Shown piece after piece: positions 35,919 through 46,596 of a stretch of 64,000 bases of DNA. Both the position numbers and the translations under genes were made by a program. This DNA is from Arthrobacter sp. zg-Y844 (GTDB lineage Bacteria > Actinomycetota > Actinomycetes > Actinomycetales > Micrococcaceae). How positions within the stretch are numbered: position 1 is the first letter of the stretch; each line of letters starts with the position of its first letter. The stretch covers positions 248,001-312,000 of the forward strand of contig NZ_JANFLS010000004.1 of assembly GCF_024385465.1 (NCBI RefSeq). The letters run 5' to 3'. The notes under the pieces were generated by a model. That model had not been told where the DNA came from, ran no database searches, and was given only the letters and a program-made list of their open reading frames with translations.

Positions 35919-37325
35919 GTGACCACCCAACTAGATTTTACTGCCCGAAAACTTGCGATTCTCGGAGGCGGCCCCGGCGGCTACGAGGCTGCCCTCGTGG
36001 CGGCATCCCTCGGAGCGGACGTAACCGTCGTCGAGCGGCAGGGCCTGGGCGGCTCCGCCGTGCTCACTGACGTCGTTCCGTCCAAGACACTTATTGCCAC
36101 TGCCGATGTGATGACCCGGCTGAATGCGGCCCGGAATCTCGGCGTGGAATTCGGGGACGTGGCCTCGCCGGTCTACGCAGACCTGAAGGTGGTCAATCAT
36201 CGTCTGCTGGCCCTGGCCAAGGAACAGTCCAATGACATCCGCAGCACCCTGGAACGGGTGGGCGTGAAGGTGAAGATCGGCGAAGGCCGCCTGCTGGACA
36301 ACACCACCATTGAAGTCACCGCCGACGACGGCACCGTGGAAACGGTCAAGGCCGAAGCCTTGCTGATTGCCACCGGCGCGAACCCCCGCGAGCTGGAGAC
36401 CTCCGTTCCCGACGGTGAGCGGATCTTCACCTGGAAGCAGATCTACAACCTCACCGAGGTTCCCGAGCACCTGATCGTCATCGGTTCCGGCGTCACCGGC
36501 GCGGAATTTGCCTCCGCCTACAACGGGCTCGGCACCAAGGTCACGCTGATCTCCAGCCGCGACCGCGTGCTGCCCGGCGAGGACGCAGATGCCGCCGTCG
36601 TGCTGGAAGACGTTTTCCAGGCCCGCGGCATGACCGTGCTCAGCCGGTCCCGCGCCGACTCCGTGAAGAATACGGGCGACGGCGTGCTGGTCACGCTTTC
36701 GGACGGACGGACTGTTGAAGGCAGCCACTGCCTCGTAGCCGTGGGCGCCATCCCGAACACCGCGGGCATCGGTTTGGAAGAAGCAGGGGTGCAGCTGGAC
36801 GAGCGCGGCCAGATCCGGGTTGACGGCGTCTCCCGCACCACGGCCAACAACGTCTACGCCGCGGGCGACTGCACCGGCGTTTTCAACCTGGCCTCCGTGG
36901 CGGCCATGCAGGGCCGCATCGCCGTGGCACACCTCATGGGCGACGGCGTGAAGCCGCTGAAGCTCAAGACCGTGGCCTCGAACATCTTCACCTCCCCGGA
37001 AATCGCGTCCGTGGGCGTTTCCGAGGCCGACATTGCCGAGGGCCGGTACCAGGGCGACGTCATCAAGCTGTCCCTGCACACCAATGCCCGGGCCAAGATG
37101 ATGGACGTCAAGGAAGGCTTCGTGAAGATCATTTCCCGCAAGGGCTCCGGCACCGTGATCGGCGGCGTCGTGGTGGGTCCGCGCGCCTCGGAGCTGATCT
37201 TCCCGATCGCCATCGCCGTCACCCATAAGCTCCACGTGGATGACCTGGCCAATACTTTCGCCGTCTACCCGTCGCTCACGGGCTCCATTTCCGAAGCCGC
37301 CCGCCGCCTGCACGTCCACATGTAA
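35919..37325 (+). CDS. NAD(P)H-quinone dehydrogenase-like flavoprotein (Rv3303c/LpdA type)
   Basis: 468 residues of the pyridine nucleotide-disulfide reductase fold: FAD Rossmann ILGGGPGGYEAALVAASLG, second Rossmann IVIGSGVTGAEFASAYNGLG, and YAAGDCTGVFNLASVAAMQGR. The disulfide CxxxxC of lipoamide dehydrogenase is missing: the segment reads LGGSAVLTDVVPSK. This is characteristic of the Mycobacterium Rv3303c group, which are NAD(P)H quinone reductases. Starts with GTG without a clear ribosome site. It is divergent from the PNP gene and ends at a strong terminator. Confidence 0.85.
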   Translation: MTTQLDFTARKLAILGGGPGGYEAALVAASLGADVTVVERQGLGGSAVLTDVVPSKTLIATADVMTRLNAARNLGVEFGDVASPVYADLKVVNHRLLALAKEQSNDIRSTLERVGVKVKIGEGRLLDNTTIEVTADDGTVETVKAEALLIATGANPRELETSVPDGERIFTWKQIYNLTEVPEHLIVIGSGVTGAEFASAYNGLGTKVTLISSRDRVLPGEDADAAVVLEDVFQARGMTVLSRSRADSVKNTGDGVLVTLSDGRTVEGSHCLVAVGAIPNTAGIGLEEAGVQLDERGQIRVDGVSRTTANNVYAAGDCTGVFNLASVAAMQGRIAVAHLMGDGVKPLKLKTVASNIFTSPEIASVGVSEADIAEGRYQGDVIKLSLHTNARAKMMDVKEGFVKIISRKGSGTVIGGVVVGPRASELIFPIAIAVTHKLHVDDLANTFAVYPSLTGSISEAARRLHVHM

Positions 37326-37343
37326 CGAACTACTCTTCTTCTT

Positions 37344-37381
37344 CCCGCGCCCGCATCGGATTATCCGTTTGCGGGCGCGGG
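37344..37381 (+). terminator. Rho-independent terminator after quinone reductase gene
   Basis: CCCGCGCCCGCA (37344-37355) pairs with TGCGGGCGCGGG (37370-37381), followed by ATTTTTTG. Classic terminator. Confidence 0.9.
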
Positions 37382-37503
37382 ATTTTTTGTGCCCGTGAAC
37401 CGGCAGCATGAAATATTTGTCCGGTATATGGACACAAATCTCAAATAACGGACGCATGCTCCTACGATATGGATACTTCATTTCCTCTTGCGAAAGAGCT
37501 CCA

Positions 37504-38931
37504 ATGTCTACTAAGAATCCCTCCGCGGCATCTACGCCGGCGCCGGCGCCGGCCAAAACCAATTCCAAGGGCCGCGTGATTGTTGCCAGCCTCGTCGGAA
37601 CCTCCATCGAGTTCTATGACTTCTACGTATACGCAACGGCAGCAGTCCTCGTCTTCCCCCGGTTGTTCTTTCCGAATGCCGAGGGCATCACGGCCCTGCT
37701 GAGCTCGTTCGCCGTGTTCGGGGTGGCTTTCATTGCCCGGCCGCTGGGCTCCATCGTCTTCGGGCACTTCGGTGACAAGGTGGGCCGCAAGGGAACCCTG
37801 GTGGCATCGCTGTTGACCATGGGGATTGCGACGTTCCTGATCGGTTGCCTGCCGACCGCGGAAAACGGCTGGACGGTCCTCGCTCCCGCAATGCTGGTGG
37901 TCCTGCGGTTTGCCCAGGGCCTGGCCCTGGGTGGGGAATGGTCCGGAGCGGCGCTGCTCGCGACGGAGAACGCGCCGGCCAACAAGCGTGCCGTCTGGGG
38001 AACCTTCCCGCAGCTGGGCGCGCCGATCGGGTTCATCCTGGCCAACGGCCTGTTCCTGTTGCTGAGCTTCCAGCTGGATGCCGAGCAGTTCGACTCCTGG
38101 GGCTGGCGCGTGCCGTTCCTGGCCAGCGCCGTCATGGTCATCATCGGCCTGTACGTCCGGCTGAAGCTGGTTGAGACGCCGGCCTTCCAGAAGGTTGTGG
38201 ATTCGGGAGAGGTCAGCAAACTGCCCCTGAGCCGCGCCTTCAAGTACAGCTGGCGCCCGATGATTGCCGGCACCTTCATCATGCTGGCGACGTATGTGCT
38301 GTTCTACCTGATGACCACGTTCACGCTGTCCTACGGGACCGCGGCCAAGAGCGCGGAAGCGGCCAAGGCCGCCGCGGAAAAGGCCGGCAAGCCGTTCGAC
38401 CCGGAGACCTTCGCCGCCGGTCTGGGCTACGCCCGCAACGACTTCCTGATCATGCTGATCATCGGCGTGGTGTTCTTCGGGATCTTCACGCTCGTCGCCG
38501 GTCCGCTGGCGGAGAAGTTCGGACGCCGCAAGACACTGTTGGTTGTCACCGCCGGCATCTTCCTCTTCGGCTTCACGTTCTCGCCGCTGCTGGGCGGCGG
38601 AACCGTGGGGGTGATGGCGCTGCTGATCATCGGCTTCACCCTGATGGGCCTGACGTTCGGACCCATGGGAGCCCTGCTGCCGGAGCTCTTCCCGACCAAC
38701 GTGCGGTACACCGGGTCGGCCATCGCCTACAACGTCTCCTCGATCCTGGGCGCAGCGGTGGCACCGTTCATCGCCGTCGCCCTGTGGCAGGCCGCGGACG
38801 GAAGCCCGTGGCTGGTGGGCATCTACCTGTCCTCCATGGCGGTGCTGACGCTGATCGCACTGTTCGTGACCAAGGAAACCCGCGACGTCGACTACGAAAA
38901 CAATTCCAGTGACGGCGTGAAGGTCTCCTAG
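37504..38931 (+). CDS. MHS-family MFS transporter
   Basis: 475 residues from the ATG at 37504; the upstream in-frame stretch is non-conserved. Twelve membrane helices, with SLVGTSIEFYDFYVYATAAVLVF in the first, FGHFGDKVGRKGTLVASLLTMG between helices two and three, and QGLALGGEWSGAALLATENAP. This is the metabolite:H+ symporter (MHS/ShiA/ProP-like) class, which imports shikimate, citrate, alpha-ketoglutarate, proline or other osmolytes. The substrate cannot be inferred. A large Ala/Lys loop occurs near the middle (TAAKSAEAAKAAAEKAGKP). Confidence 0.88.
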   Translation: MSTKNPSAASTPAPAPAKTNSKGRVIVASLVGTSIEFYDFYVYATAAVLVFPRLFFPNAEGITALLSSFAVFGVAFIARPLGSIVFGHFGDKVGRKGTLVASLLTMGIATFLIGCLPTAENGWTVLAPAMLVVLRFAQGLALGGEWSGAALLATENAPANKRAVWGTFPQLGAPIGFILANGLFLLLSFQLDAEQFDSWGWRVPFLASAVMVIIGLYVRLKLVETPAFQKVVDSGEVSKLPLSRAFKYSWRPMIAGTFIMLATYVLFYLMTTFTLSYGTAAKSAEAAKAAAEKAGKPFDPETFAAGLGYARNDFLIMLIIGVVFFGIFTLVAGPLAEKFGRRKTLLVVTAGIFLFGFTFSPLLGGGTVGVMALLIIGFTLMGLTFGPMGALLPELFPTNVRYTGSAIAYNVSSILGAAVAPFIAVALWQAADGSPWLVGIYLSSMAVLTLIALFVTKETRDVDYENNSSDGVKVS

Positions 38932-38949
38932 ACCTTTCAAGCACACAGC

Positions 38950-38986
38950 AGCAGGCCCGGTTCCCGTTGAGGGAACCGGGCCTGCT
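38950..38986 (+). terminator. Strong terminator after MHS transporter
   Basis: GCAGGCCCGGTTCCC (38951-38965) and GGGAACCGGGCCTGC (38971-38985) form a 15-bp stem, extended to 16 by an A/T pair, with loop GTTGA and trailing TTTGTTT. Confidence 0.9.
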
Positions 38987-39038
38987 TTGTTTGCGGGGCC
39001 GCTGCTGTTGCGCGGTGCTGCTCCCGGTTGCTCCGGGA

Positions 39039-40844
<1,806 letters not shown>

Positions 40845-41079
40845 TGGTGCACTGGCTCCTTTTGATCTGTTCGGAGCCTAGCGCGGTTTTGTGGTCTCGG
40901 GCCATAATGCGTGCTGTTTCTGCGTGGGAACCGCCCGTTCGTTGTGGGGATTCTACAAAAGGCCGGAGGTTCCCGGCGGTTGGTGGAAGTCGGGTAAGTA
41001 TCCCTCCACCGCCGGATTCTCGAAGGTGCCAGTTCGATCTGGAGCCCGAACGAGATGGCGGGGAGGTTCGCGACAGGTG

Positions 41080-42039
41080 ATGGATGGAGACATGAGATCC
41101 CCTAACCCATTGCCGGCTGCACTCCACGGCAGGCCTTTCAATGTGGCAGAAGCCGAAGCGCAGGGCGTTAGCGCGGAGCGGCTCCGTGCTTCTGACCTAA
41201 GGACTCCCAGCCGGTCCGTGCGGGTGCCCGTGGGAGGCCGGTTCTCCCTGGCAGACAGCTGCCGGCCGTATATGGAGTTATTGCCGGACGCCGTCCTGAG
41301 CCATGCGACGGCGGCGCGGCTGCACGGACTGGTGCTTCCTTGGCGGCTGGCTGAGGAACCGGTGATCCATCTGAGCCGACCCCCGGGGCTAGGGACGCCG
41401 AGGAGAAGGAATGTGGTGGGGCACCGTTTGGAGCTAATGGCGGATGAGACGGAGACGGTCCAGGGACTGCCGGTCACCAGCATTGCCCGCACATGGCTGG
41501 ACCTTGCCGGAATGCTGTCTCCGGAAGAGCTCGTGGTTATGGGGGACCAGATCGTCAGTGAGCATCATCGGAATTTTGGAACGCCCCGTGTAGCACTCGT
41601 GCCATTGGCGGATCTGCGCGAATTCATCGAGGGTAAGGCGCGCAACGCTCATGTCCGCAAATGCCGGAGTGCACTGGAACGCCTCCGGGTGGGAGTGGAT
41701 TCACCGCCGGAAACGCGGCTGCGGTTGATGCTGCTTGCTGACCCGGAGCTGCCCGAATTCCTCCCAAACGTTGCCATCTGTGATGCCGCGGGAGAGCCGC
41801 AGGTATGGGCTGATCTCGGCTGCCAGGAATTCCGGACCTGTCTTGAGTACGACGGCGCGCATCACCTAACACCCGAACAGCAGGCCCGTGACCACTACAG
41901 GGATCTCAAGACGGCGGAGTTGGGTTGGATTCAGGTCAAGATAAGCAAAGCTGACTTTGCGCAGGGCCAGCACCGTATCAGAGCAAAGGTACTCAGAGGC
42001 CTGGCCCTGGCCGGGTGGCGCACGGGTAACGGCACGTAA
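41080..42039 (+). CDS. DUF559/AbiEi-like endonuclease-fold protein
   Basis: 319 residues from the ATG at 41080; a GTG three bases earlier and an ATG at 41092 are alternatives (GGGGAGG lies at 41060-41066). Two parts are visible. The N-terminal ~170 residues resemble the AbiEi-type antitoxin/helix region (AERLRASDLRTPSRSVRV, LSHATAARLHGLVLP, GLPVTSIARTWLDLA). The C-terminal ~110 residues resemble the Vsr-like DUF559 nuclease fold (PQVWADLGCQEFRTCLEYDGAHHL, YRDLKTAELGWIQVKIS). In actinobacteria this fusion is widespread and untested. A toxin-antitoxin or mobile-element role is possible, not shown. The repeat region at 42055-42258 follows directly. Confidence 0.72.
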   Translation: MDGDMRSPNPLPAALHGRPFNVAEAEAQGVSAERLRASDLRTPSRSVRVPVGGRFSLADSCRPYMELLPDAVLSHATAARLHGLVLPWRLAEEPVIHLSRPPGLGTPRRRNVVGHRLELMADETETVQGLPVTSIARTWLDLAGMLSPEELVVMGDQIVSEHHRNFGTPRVALVPLADLREFIEGKARNAHVRKCRSALERLRVGVDSPPETRLRLMLLADPELPEFLPNVAICDAAGEPQVWADLGCQEFRTCLEYDGAHHLTPEQQARDHYRDLKTAELGWIQVKISKADFAQGQHRIRAKVLRGLALAGWRTGNGT

Positions 42040-42054
42040 GGCTGAGGTTCTGTG

Positions 42055-42258
42055 GTGCTAGCAGATAACGGAGTGCTGGCGCCCGGATACGCCCGTTATC
42101 TGTACATCCGCCGCGGACCAGACCGGATAGGCCCGTTAGCCGTACAACGGCCGCGGTGGCGCGGTGCTAGTACAGATAACGGGGTATTGGCGCCGGGATA
42201 AGCCCGTTATCTGTACATCCGCCGCGGACCAGACCCGGATGCGCCCGTTATCTGTACA
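42055..42258. repeat. Duplicated ~93-base unit with six copies of a GTACAGATAACGGG-type motif
   Basis: Two direct copies (42055-42146 and 42164-42258, period ~109) share 31 identical bases or more starting CCCGTTATCTGTACATCCGC. Within them the 14-mer GTACAGATAACGGG, or its inverse CCCGTTATCTGTAC, occurs about six times (near 42061, 42092, 42132, 42170, 42203 and 42244; the third is degraded). Alternating orientations can fold into hairpins. No coding frame fits. It may be a REP/BIME-like element or an operator array. Confidence 0.75.
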
Positions 42259-42292
42259 GCAGCCCGCCCCGGCGCCGGGAACGCCGCAGAAG

Positions 42293-42928
42293 TTACTTCC
42301 AGAGGTCGATGATCCGCACGTCGGCGCTGGCCAGGAGCTCGCGCAGCGTCGAAACGGAAAGTCCGACGACGGCGTGCGGGTCGCCGTCGACCCGCTCGAT
42401 GAACGCCCCGCCCAGGGAGTCGATAGTGAAGGAACCGGCCACCTGCAGCGGCTCGCCCGTGGCGATGTAGGCCTCGATCTCGTCCTCGGAAAGCTTCACG
42501 AAGTGCACCTCGGCAGAGGACACCGCCCCGAGGGTGGCTCCGGAGCCGTCCTCGTCGGTGTCGCGGCAGTCCACCAGCCAGTGCCCGGTATGCAGTACCC
42601 CGGAGGAACCGCTCATGCGGCGGATCCGTTCGCGGGCGACGTCGGCTTCCCACGGCTTGCCGTGTGCCTCGCCGGCAAATTCGAAGACTGAATCGCAGCC
42701 GATCACCAGCGCGCCGTCAGCCTCGGGCAGGGACGCTACGGCTTCGGCCTTGGCGCGGGCCAGCAGCAGGGCCGTATCGTGCGGGTCGGTCAGGCCGTAG
42801 CGGGCGGTGACGGCGTCTTCGTCGACGTCGGAGACGAGGACGGTATGGCTGATGCCGGCGTCGGTCAGCAGCTTGGTGCGGGCGGGGGACGCGGAGGCCA
42901 GGATGAGGCTCAGGTTCGGGTTGGTCAC
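42293..42928 (-). CDS. Maf family nucleoside triphosphate pyrophosphatase
   Basis: 211 residues from the GTG at 42928; a longer form with 14 extra residues is unlikely. Motifs: LILASASPARTKLLTDAG at the N-terminus, LVIGCDSVFEF, KPWEADVARERIRRMSG and the C-terminal DSLGGAFIERVDGDPHAVVGLS. Maf proteins hydrolyse non-canonical nucleoside triphosphates (dTTP, UTP, m5UTP, or 7-methyl-GTP) to NMP and pyrophosphate. The probable -10 (TAGGCT) lies 7 bases before the GTG, so leaderless. Confidence 0.88.
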   Translation of the reverse strand: MTNPNLSLILASASPARTKLLTDAGISHTVLVSDVDEDAVTARYGLTDPHDTALLLARAKAEAVASLPEADGALVIGCDSVFEFAGEAHGKPWEADVARERIRRMSGSSGVLHTGHWLVDCRDTDEDGSGATLGAVSSAEVHFVKLSEDEIEAYIATGEPLQVAGSFTIDSLGGAFIERVDGDPHAVVGLSVSTLRELLASADVRIIDLWK

Positions 42929-42935
42929 GGGTTCA

Positions 42936-42941
42936 AGCCTA
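42936..42941 (-). promoter_or_regulatory. -10 element TAGGCT before maf
   Basis: TAGGCT is followed by seven bases (TGAACCC) and the GTG at 42928. Leaderless context. Confidence 0.5.
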
Positions 42942-42973
42942 GTGCCGCGGCGGACCGGCCCGGAAACCAAAAA

Positions 42974-43005
42974 CGCCGGGCCGCCCCCGAAGGGACGGCC
43001 CGGCG
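42974..43005 (-). terminator. Terminator after dicarboxylate symporter
   Basis: CGCCGGGCCG (42974-42983) pairs with CGGCCCGGCG (42996-43005). On the minus strand the stem is followed by TTTTTGG, and the symporter gene ends 17 bases upstream of it. Confidence 0.8.
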
Positions 43006-43021
43006 CTGCTGCCCGAAGGGA

Positions 43022-44416
43022 TCAGCTCTTGGACTCAACGAGCAGGGGAACCTCGATCTGCTCGGAATCGTCCGCAAAGGGATCGCCCTGGCGGCGGGCG
43101 TTGTACAGTCCGTTGTCCAGCAGTCCGTTGCGCCGGGCCACGAGGGTGGGGACCACGGTCTGGCCGGCCACGTTCACGGCGGTGCGGCCCATGTCCAGGA
43201 TCGGATCGATGGCCAGCAGCAGGCCGACGCCGGCCAGCGGCAGGCCGAGGGTGGACAGGGTCAGCGTGAGCATCACGACGGCGCCGGTGGTGCCGGCGGT
43301 TGCGGCGGAACCCAGGACCGAAACCAGTGCGATGAGCAGGTAGTCGGTGAAGACCAGGTCCACGTTGAAGAACTGTGCCACGAAGATCGCGGAGACGGCC
43401 GGGTAGATGGAGGCGCAGCCGTCCATCTTGGTGGTTGCACCCAGGGGTACGGCGAAGGAGGCGTAGGCCCGGGGGACGCCGAGGTTACGCTCGGTCACGC
43501 GCTGGGTCAGCGGCAGCGTACCCACCGAGGAGCGGGAGACGAAGGCCAGCTGGATGGCGGGCCAGGCGCCGGAGAACCACTGGCGGACGGAGAGGCCGTG
43601 GGCCTTGATCAGTGCCGGGTAGACACCGAACAGCACCAGGAACAGGCCAAGGTAAACGGTGAGGGCGAACATGCCCAGGGAGCCGATGGTGTCCCAGCCG
43701 TAGGTCGCGACGGCGGTGCCGATGAGGCCGACCGTGCCGACCGGTGCGAGGCGGATGATCCACCACAGGACCTTCTGGATAACGGCGAGGGCCGAGGCGT
43801 TCAGGGCCAGGAACGCTTCGGCGGGCTTGCCGACCTTGAGGGCGGCGATGCCGACGGCGATGGCGATCACGAGGATCTGCAGCACGTTGAAGCTGACGCT
43901 GGTGGTGACGTCCCCGGACTCCGCCACCTTGGAGCTGGCGCCGAGTCCCAGGAAGTTGGCCGGCACCAGGCCGGTCAGGAAGCCCACCCAGCTGCCCTGG
44001 CTGCCGCTGAATTCCTCGCCCTGGCTGACGTCGGCGTTGTTGCCGGGCTGCAGGAAGAAGCCCAGCAGGATGCCGATGACCACGCTGATGAGTGCCGTGA
44101 TGGCGAACCAAAGCAGCGTCTGCCAGGCCAGCCGGGCGGCGTTGGAAACGGCCCGGAGGTTGGCGATGGAGCTGACCACGGCGGTGAAGATCAGGGGGAC
44201 AACGGCGGCCTTCAGCAGCGATACGTAGCTGGTGCCGATGGTGTCCAGTGTGGTGGTGAGCCAGTTGGGCTCATCGTCAACGGTGCCCATTGACTTGGCC
44301 AGCAGGCCCAGCGCCAGGCCCGCAATAAGGGCGGCGATGATCTGCGGTCCGAAGGACGTTGCCCACTTGGGCAGCCGCCGGGCGGTGGATTCAGGGGAGG
44401 AGGTCTGTGAGGTCAC
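43022..44416 (-). CDS. Dicarboxylate/amino acid:cation symporter (DAACS)
   Basis: 464 residues, ~8 membrane helices plus re-entrant loops of the GltPh fold. Motifs are the Ser-rich hairpin VSRSSVGTLPLTQR, VPLGATTKMDGCAS in place of VPLGATINMDGT, and IDPILDMGRTAVNVAGQ. It imports glutamate, aspartate or C4-dicarboxylates with Na+ or H+. Helices 3-4 contain an inserted polar stretch (NNADVSQGEEFSGSQGSW). GTG start preceded at 6 bases by TAGAGT, so leaderless. Ends at a Rho-independent terminator. Confidence 0.88.
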   Translation of the reverse strand: MTSQTSSPESTARRLPKWATSFGPQIIAALIAGLALGLLAKSMGTVDDEPNWLTTTLDTIGTSYVSLLKAAVVPLIFTAVVSSIANLRAVSNAARLAWQTLLWFAITALISVVIGILLGFFLQPGNNADVSQGEEFSGSQGSWVGFLTGLVPANFLGLGASSKVAESGDVTTSVSFNVLQILVIAIAVGIAALKVGKPAEAFLALNASALAVIQKVLWWIIRLAPVGTVGLIGTAVATYGWDTIGSLGMFALTVYLGLFLVLFGVYPALIKAHGLSVRQWFSGAWPAIQLAFVSRSSVGTLPLTQRVTERNLGVPRAYASFAVPLGATTKMDGCASIYPAVSAIFVAQFFNVDLVFTDYLLIALVSVLGSAATAGTTGAVVMLTLTLSTLGLPLAGVGLLLAIDPILDMGRTAVNVAGQTVVPTLVARRNGLLDNGLYNARRQGDPFADDSEQIEVPLLVESKS

Positions 44417-44422
44417 GGAAAG

Positions 44423-44428
44423 ACTCTA
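44423..44428 (-). promoter_or_regulatory. -10 element TAGAGT before symporter gene
   Basis: On the minus strand TAGAGT is followed by CTTTCC and the GTG at 44416, six bases apart, with no ribosome site. Confidence 0.55.
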
Positions 44429-44538
44429 GCGGTGCGTCATTACCAGAACCGCCTCCAAGTTGCGAAATATGACGGCAGGAAAAAGGTGGAGTGCTCACCT
44501 GGCGGTCGCCAAATCCGTGCTGTCATGGGGCTTCGCCT

Positions 44539-44568
44539 CAGCGGCCCGGGATATTCCCCGGGCCGCTG
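44539..44568 (-). terminator. Hairpin after DUF885 gene
   Basis: CAGCGGCCCGGG and CCCGGGCCGCTG form a perfect 12-bp stem with loop ATATTC, 20 bases after the DUF885 stop. It lacks a T-run. Confidence 0.65.
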
Positions 44569-44587
44569 TGACTAAGATCGCGTCCGT

Positions 44588-46318
44588 TTACTCGCCCAGC
44601 AGGGCCCGCCGCAGGGTGTCCAGCCCCACGGAGCCGAGCTGCAGCGCCCGGGTGTGGAAAGCCTTCTCGTCGAACGCACCGGCCTCACGGCTGCGGACCT
44701 CGTCGCGGATCTGTTCCCAGAGCCGCTGGCCCAGCTTGTAGGACGGGGCCTGTCCCGGCCAACCCAGGTAGCGGGTGAACTCGAAGTTGAGCTGCCCTTC
44801 GCTGATCGACATGTTTTCTTTCAGGAACGCGTAGCCCTTGTTGGCCGTCCAGGTGCCTTCGCCCCACCGTTCCGGGATTTCCAGTTCCAGGTGGACGCCG
44901 ATGTCGAAGACCACGCGGGCGGCACGCATCCGCTGCGCATCCAGCATTCCCATCCGGTCGCCCGGGTCGCTGAGGTAGCCCAGCTGCTCCATCAGCCTTT
45001 CGGCATAGAGGGCCCAGCCCTCGCCGTGGCCGGAAACCCAGCAGATGTTGCGTCGCCAGTCGTTGAGCAGTCCGCGGGATGCCGTCGCCGTCGCAATCTG
45101 CAGGTGGTGGCCCGGAACGCCCTCGTGGTAGACCGTGGTGGTTTCCTGCCAGGTGGTGAAGGTGTCCTCGCCGGCCGGCACGGACCACCACATGCGGCCA
45201 GGGCGGGAGAAATCGTCGCTGGGACCGGTGTAGTAGATCCCGCCCTCCTGGGTGGGTGCAATCATGCACTCGATCCGGCGCATCGGTTCGGTGATCTCGA
45301 AGTGGGATCCGGAGAGGTCTTCGACGGCGCGGTCGGCGAGGTCCTGCATCCAGGCCTGCAGTTCATCCGTTCCGTGCAGTTGGCGAGCCGGATCCTCATC
45401 GAGGATCCGCATGGCTTCCGCCACGGTGGCGCCGGGCCGGATTTGCTCGGCCACGGCTTCCTGCTCGGCGATGATGCGGTCCAGTTCCTCCACGCCCCAC
45501 TGGTAGGTTTCCTCCAGATCGACGGCGGATCCGAGGAATTGGCGGGACATCAGCGCGTAACGCTCCCGGCCTACGGCATCTGCGGCGGGTGCAGCCGGAA
45601 GAAGTTCCTCCTCCAGGAAGGATGCAAGGTTGGCATAGGCCCGGCGGGCGGATTCGGCTCCAGCTTTCAGGTCCGCGCGGAGCGCGACGGGCAGCTCTCC
45701 GCCTCCGGGGAGGGCGGCATTGGCGGCGAGGGCGTCAAAGAACCCGCCGTCCTCTGCATACGCGGAAGCCTGCTCCACCACGATCTTTACCTGCCGGCGG
45801 GCGGACACCCGGCCGTGTCCGATGCCGCTGCGCAGGCTGGTGATGTAGCCGGCGACGGCGTCGTCCACGTTGTTCAGGCGCCCGGCGATGTGGTGCCACT
45901 GCTCTTCGGTATCCGTAGGCATGAGGTCGAAGATGCTGCGGATTCTTTGCGCGGGGGAAGCAATGTTGTTCAGCTCGGCCAGGTCCCAGCCGGACTCGTG
46001 GATTTCCAGGTCCAAGCCGAGGCGTTCGTGCATGGCGTCAAGGGTCACGCGGTCGACGTCGTCTGCGGGCTCAAGCCCGTCCAGCCGGCTGAGCGTCTCC
46101 CGGACTGCTTCGGCATAGGACTCCAGGCCGGCCGGCGAGTAATCGCCGTATTCGGTTTCCCGGCCCGGGATGCCCAGGGACGTGGCGAGGGACGGATCCA
46201 GCTGCAGGAACGTGGAGGTGAAGGCATCGGCAACGGCGTCGATGGCGGTAAGCCGGCGCACCGGGGTACTGCCGGCAGTGGCGGACACGGGCGCGGAGGA
46301 AGGTGTCTGATGAGTCAC
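44588..46318 (-). CDS. DUF885 family metallopeptidase-like protein
   Basis: 576 residues. DUF885 signatures: the zinc-site-like TVYHEGVPGHHLQIA (HExxxGHH), ICWVSGHGEGWALYAERLMEQLG, RVVFDIGVHLELE and PGQAPSYKLGQRLW. Family members are treated as metallo-peptidases of unknown substrate. GTG start with TAGGCT 6 bases upstream, so leaderless. No signal peptide: cytosolic. It follows the acyl-CoA carboxylase epsilon gene but has its own promoter. Confidence 0.85.
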   Translation of the reverse strand: MTHQTPSSAPVSATAGSTPVRRLTAIDAVADAFTSTFLQLDPSLATSLGIPGRETEYGDYSPAGLESYAEAVRETLSRLDGLEPADDVDRVTLDAMHERLGLDLEIHESGWDLAELNNIASPAQRIRSIFDLMPTDTEEQWHHIAGRLNNVDDAVAGYITSLRSGIGHGRVSARRQVKIVVEQASAYAEDGGFFDALAANAALPGGGELPVALRADLKAGAESARRAYANLASFLEEELLPAAPAADAVGRERYALMSRQFLGSAVDLEETYQWGVEELDRIIAEQEAVAEQIRPGATVAEAMRILDEDPARQLHGTDELQAWMQDLADRAVEDLSGSHFEITEPMRRIECMIAPTQEGGIYYTGPSDDFSRPGRMWWSVPAGEDTFTTWQETTTVYHEGVPGHHLQIATATASRGLLNDWRRNICWVSGHGEGWALYAERLMEQLGYLSDPGDRMGMLDAQRMRAARVVFDIGVHLELEIPERWGEGTWTANKGYAFLKENMSISEGQLNFEFTRYLGWPGQAPSYKLGQRLWEQIRDEVRSREAGAFDEKAFHTRALQLGSVGLDTLRRALLGE

Positions 46319-46324
46319 AAAGGT

Positions 46325-46330
46325 AGCCTA
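46325..46330 (-). promoter_or_regulatory. -10 element TAGGCT before DUF885 gene
   Basis: TAGGCT is followed by ACCTTT and the GTG at 46318 on the minus strand. Leaderless context. Confidence 0.55.
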
Positions 46331-46362
46331 ACCGCACACCGGCCCCGAGGCACTTATCGGGG

Positions 46363-46596
46363 CTAGCGGTAACTCCGCCGCCAGGACCCCGGCCCGGGCT
46401 TCGGGTCCAGGCGCAGGTTCCGCCGCCGTGCCCACGCGCGGTGGGCCGGGCGGGCGGGAGGCAGGAGTGCAGCCTGCGCTCCCAGCCCGGCGACGACGGC
46501 GGTCAGGGCTGCAAGTTCCTCGTCCGTCGGGGAGCCGGAAACCACGGAAAACAGCGGCTCCGAAGCCGGTTCCGGGGTGCTGCCGTCAATACTCAC
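46363..46596 (-). CDS. Acyl-CoA carboxylase epsilon subunit
   Basis: 77 residues. The N-terminal half is acidic and Ser/Pro-rich, followed by [20 protein letters not shown], the conserved epsilon helix, and the C-terminal [20 protein letters not shown]. Epsilon subunits bind and stimulate actinobacterial acetyl/propionyl-CoA carboxylases. The start overlaps the stop of the beta subunit gene by 4 bases, so the two are coupled. Confidence 0.85.
   Translation of the reverse strand: MSIDGSTPEPASEPLFSVVSGSPTDEELAALTAVVAGLGAQAALLPPARPAHRAWARRRNLRLDPKPGPGSWRRSYR

Noticed and set aside
42055-42258. CRISPR array
   Set aside because: Only two large direct units with motifs in both orientations and no regular unique spacers; no cas genes in the window.
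42779-44293. 504-codon plus-strand frame opposite the symporter and Maf genes
   Set aside because: Antisense shadow with repeated Gly/Gln/Asp/His and no recognisable domain.
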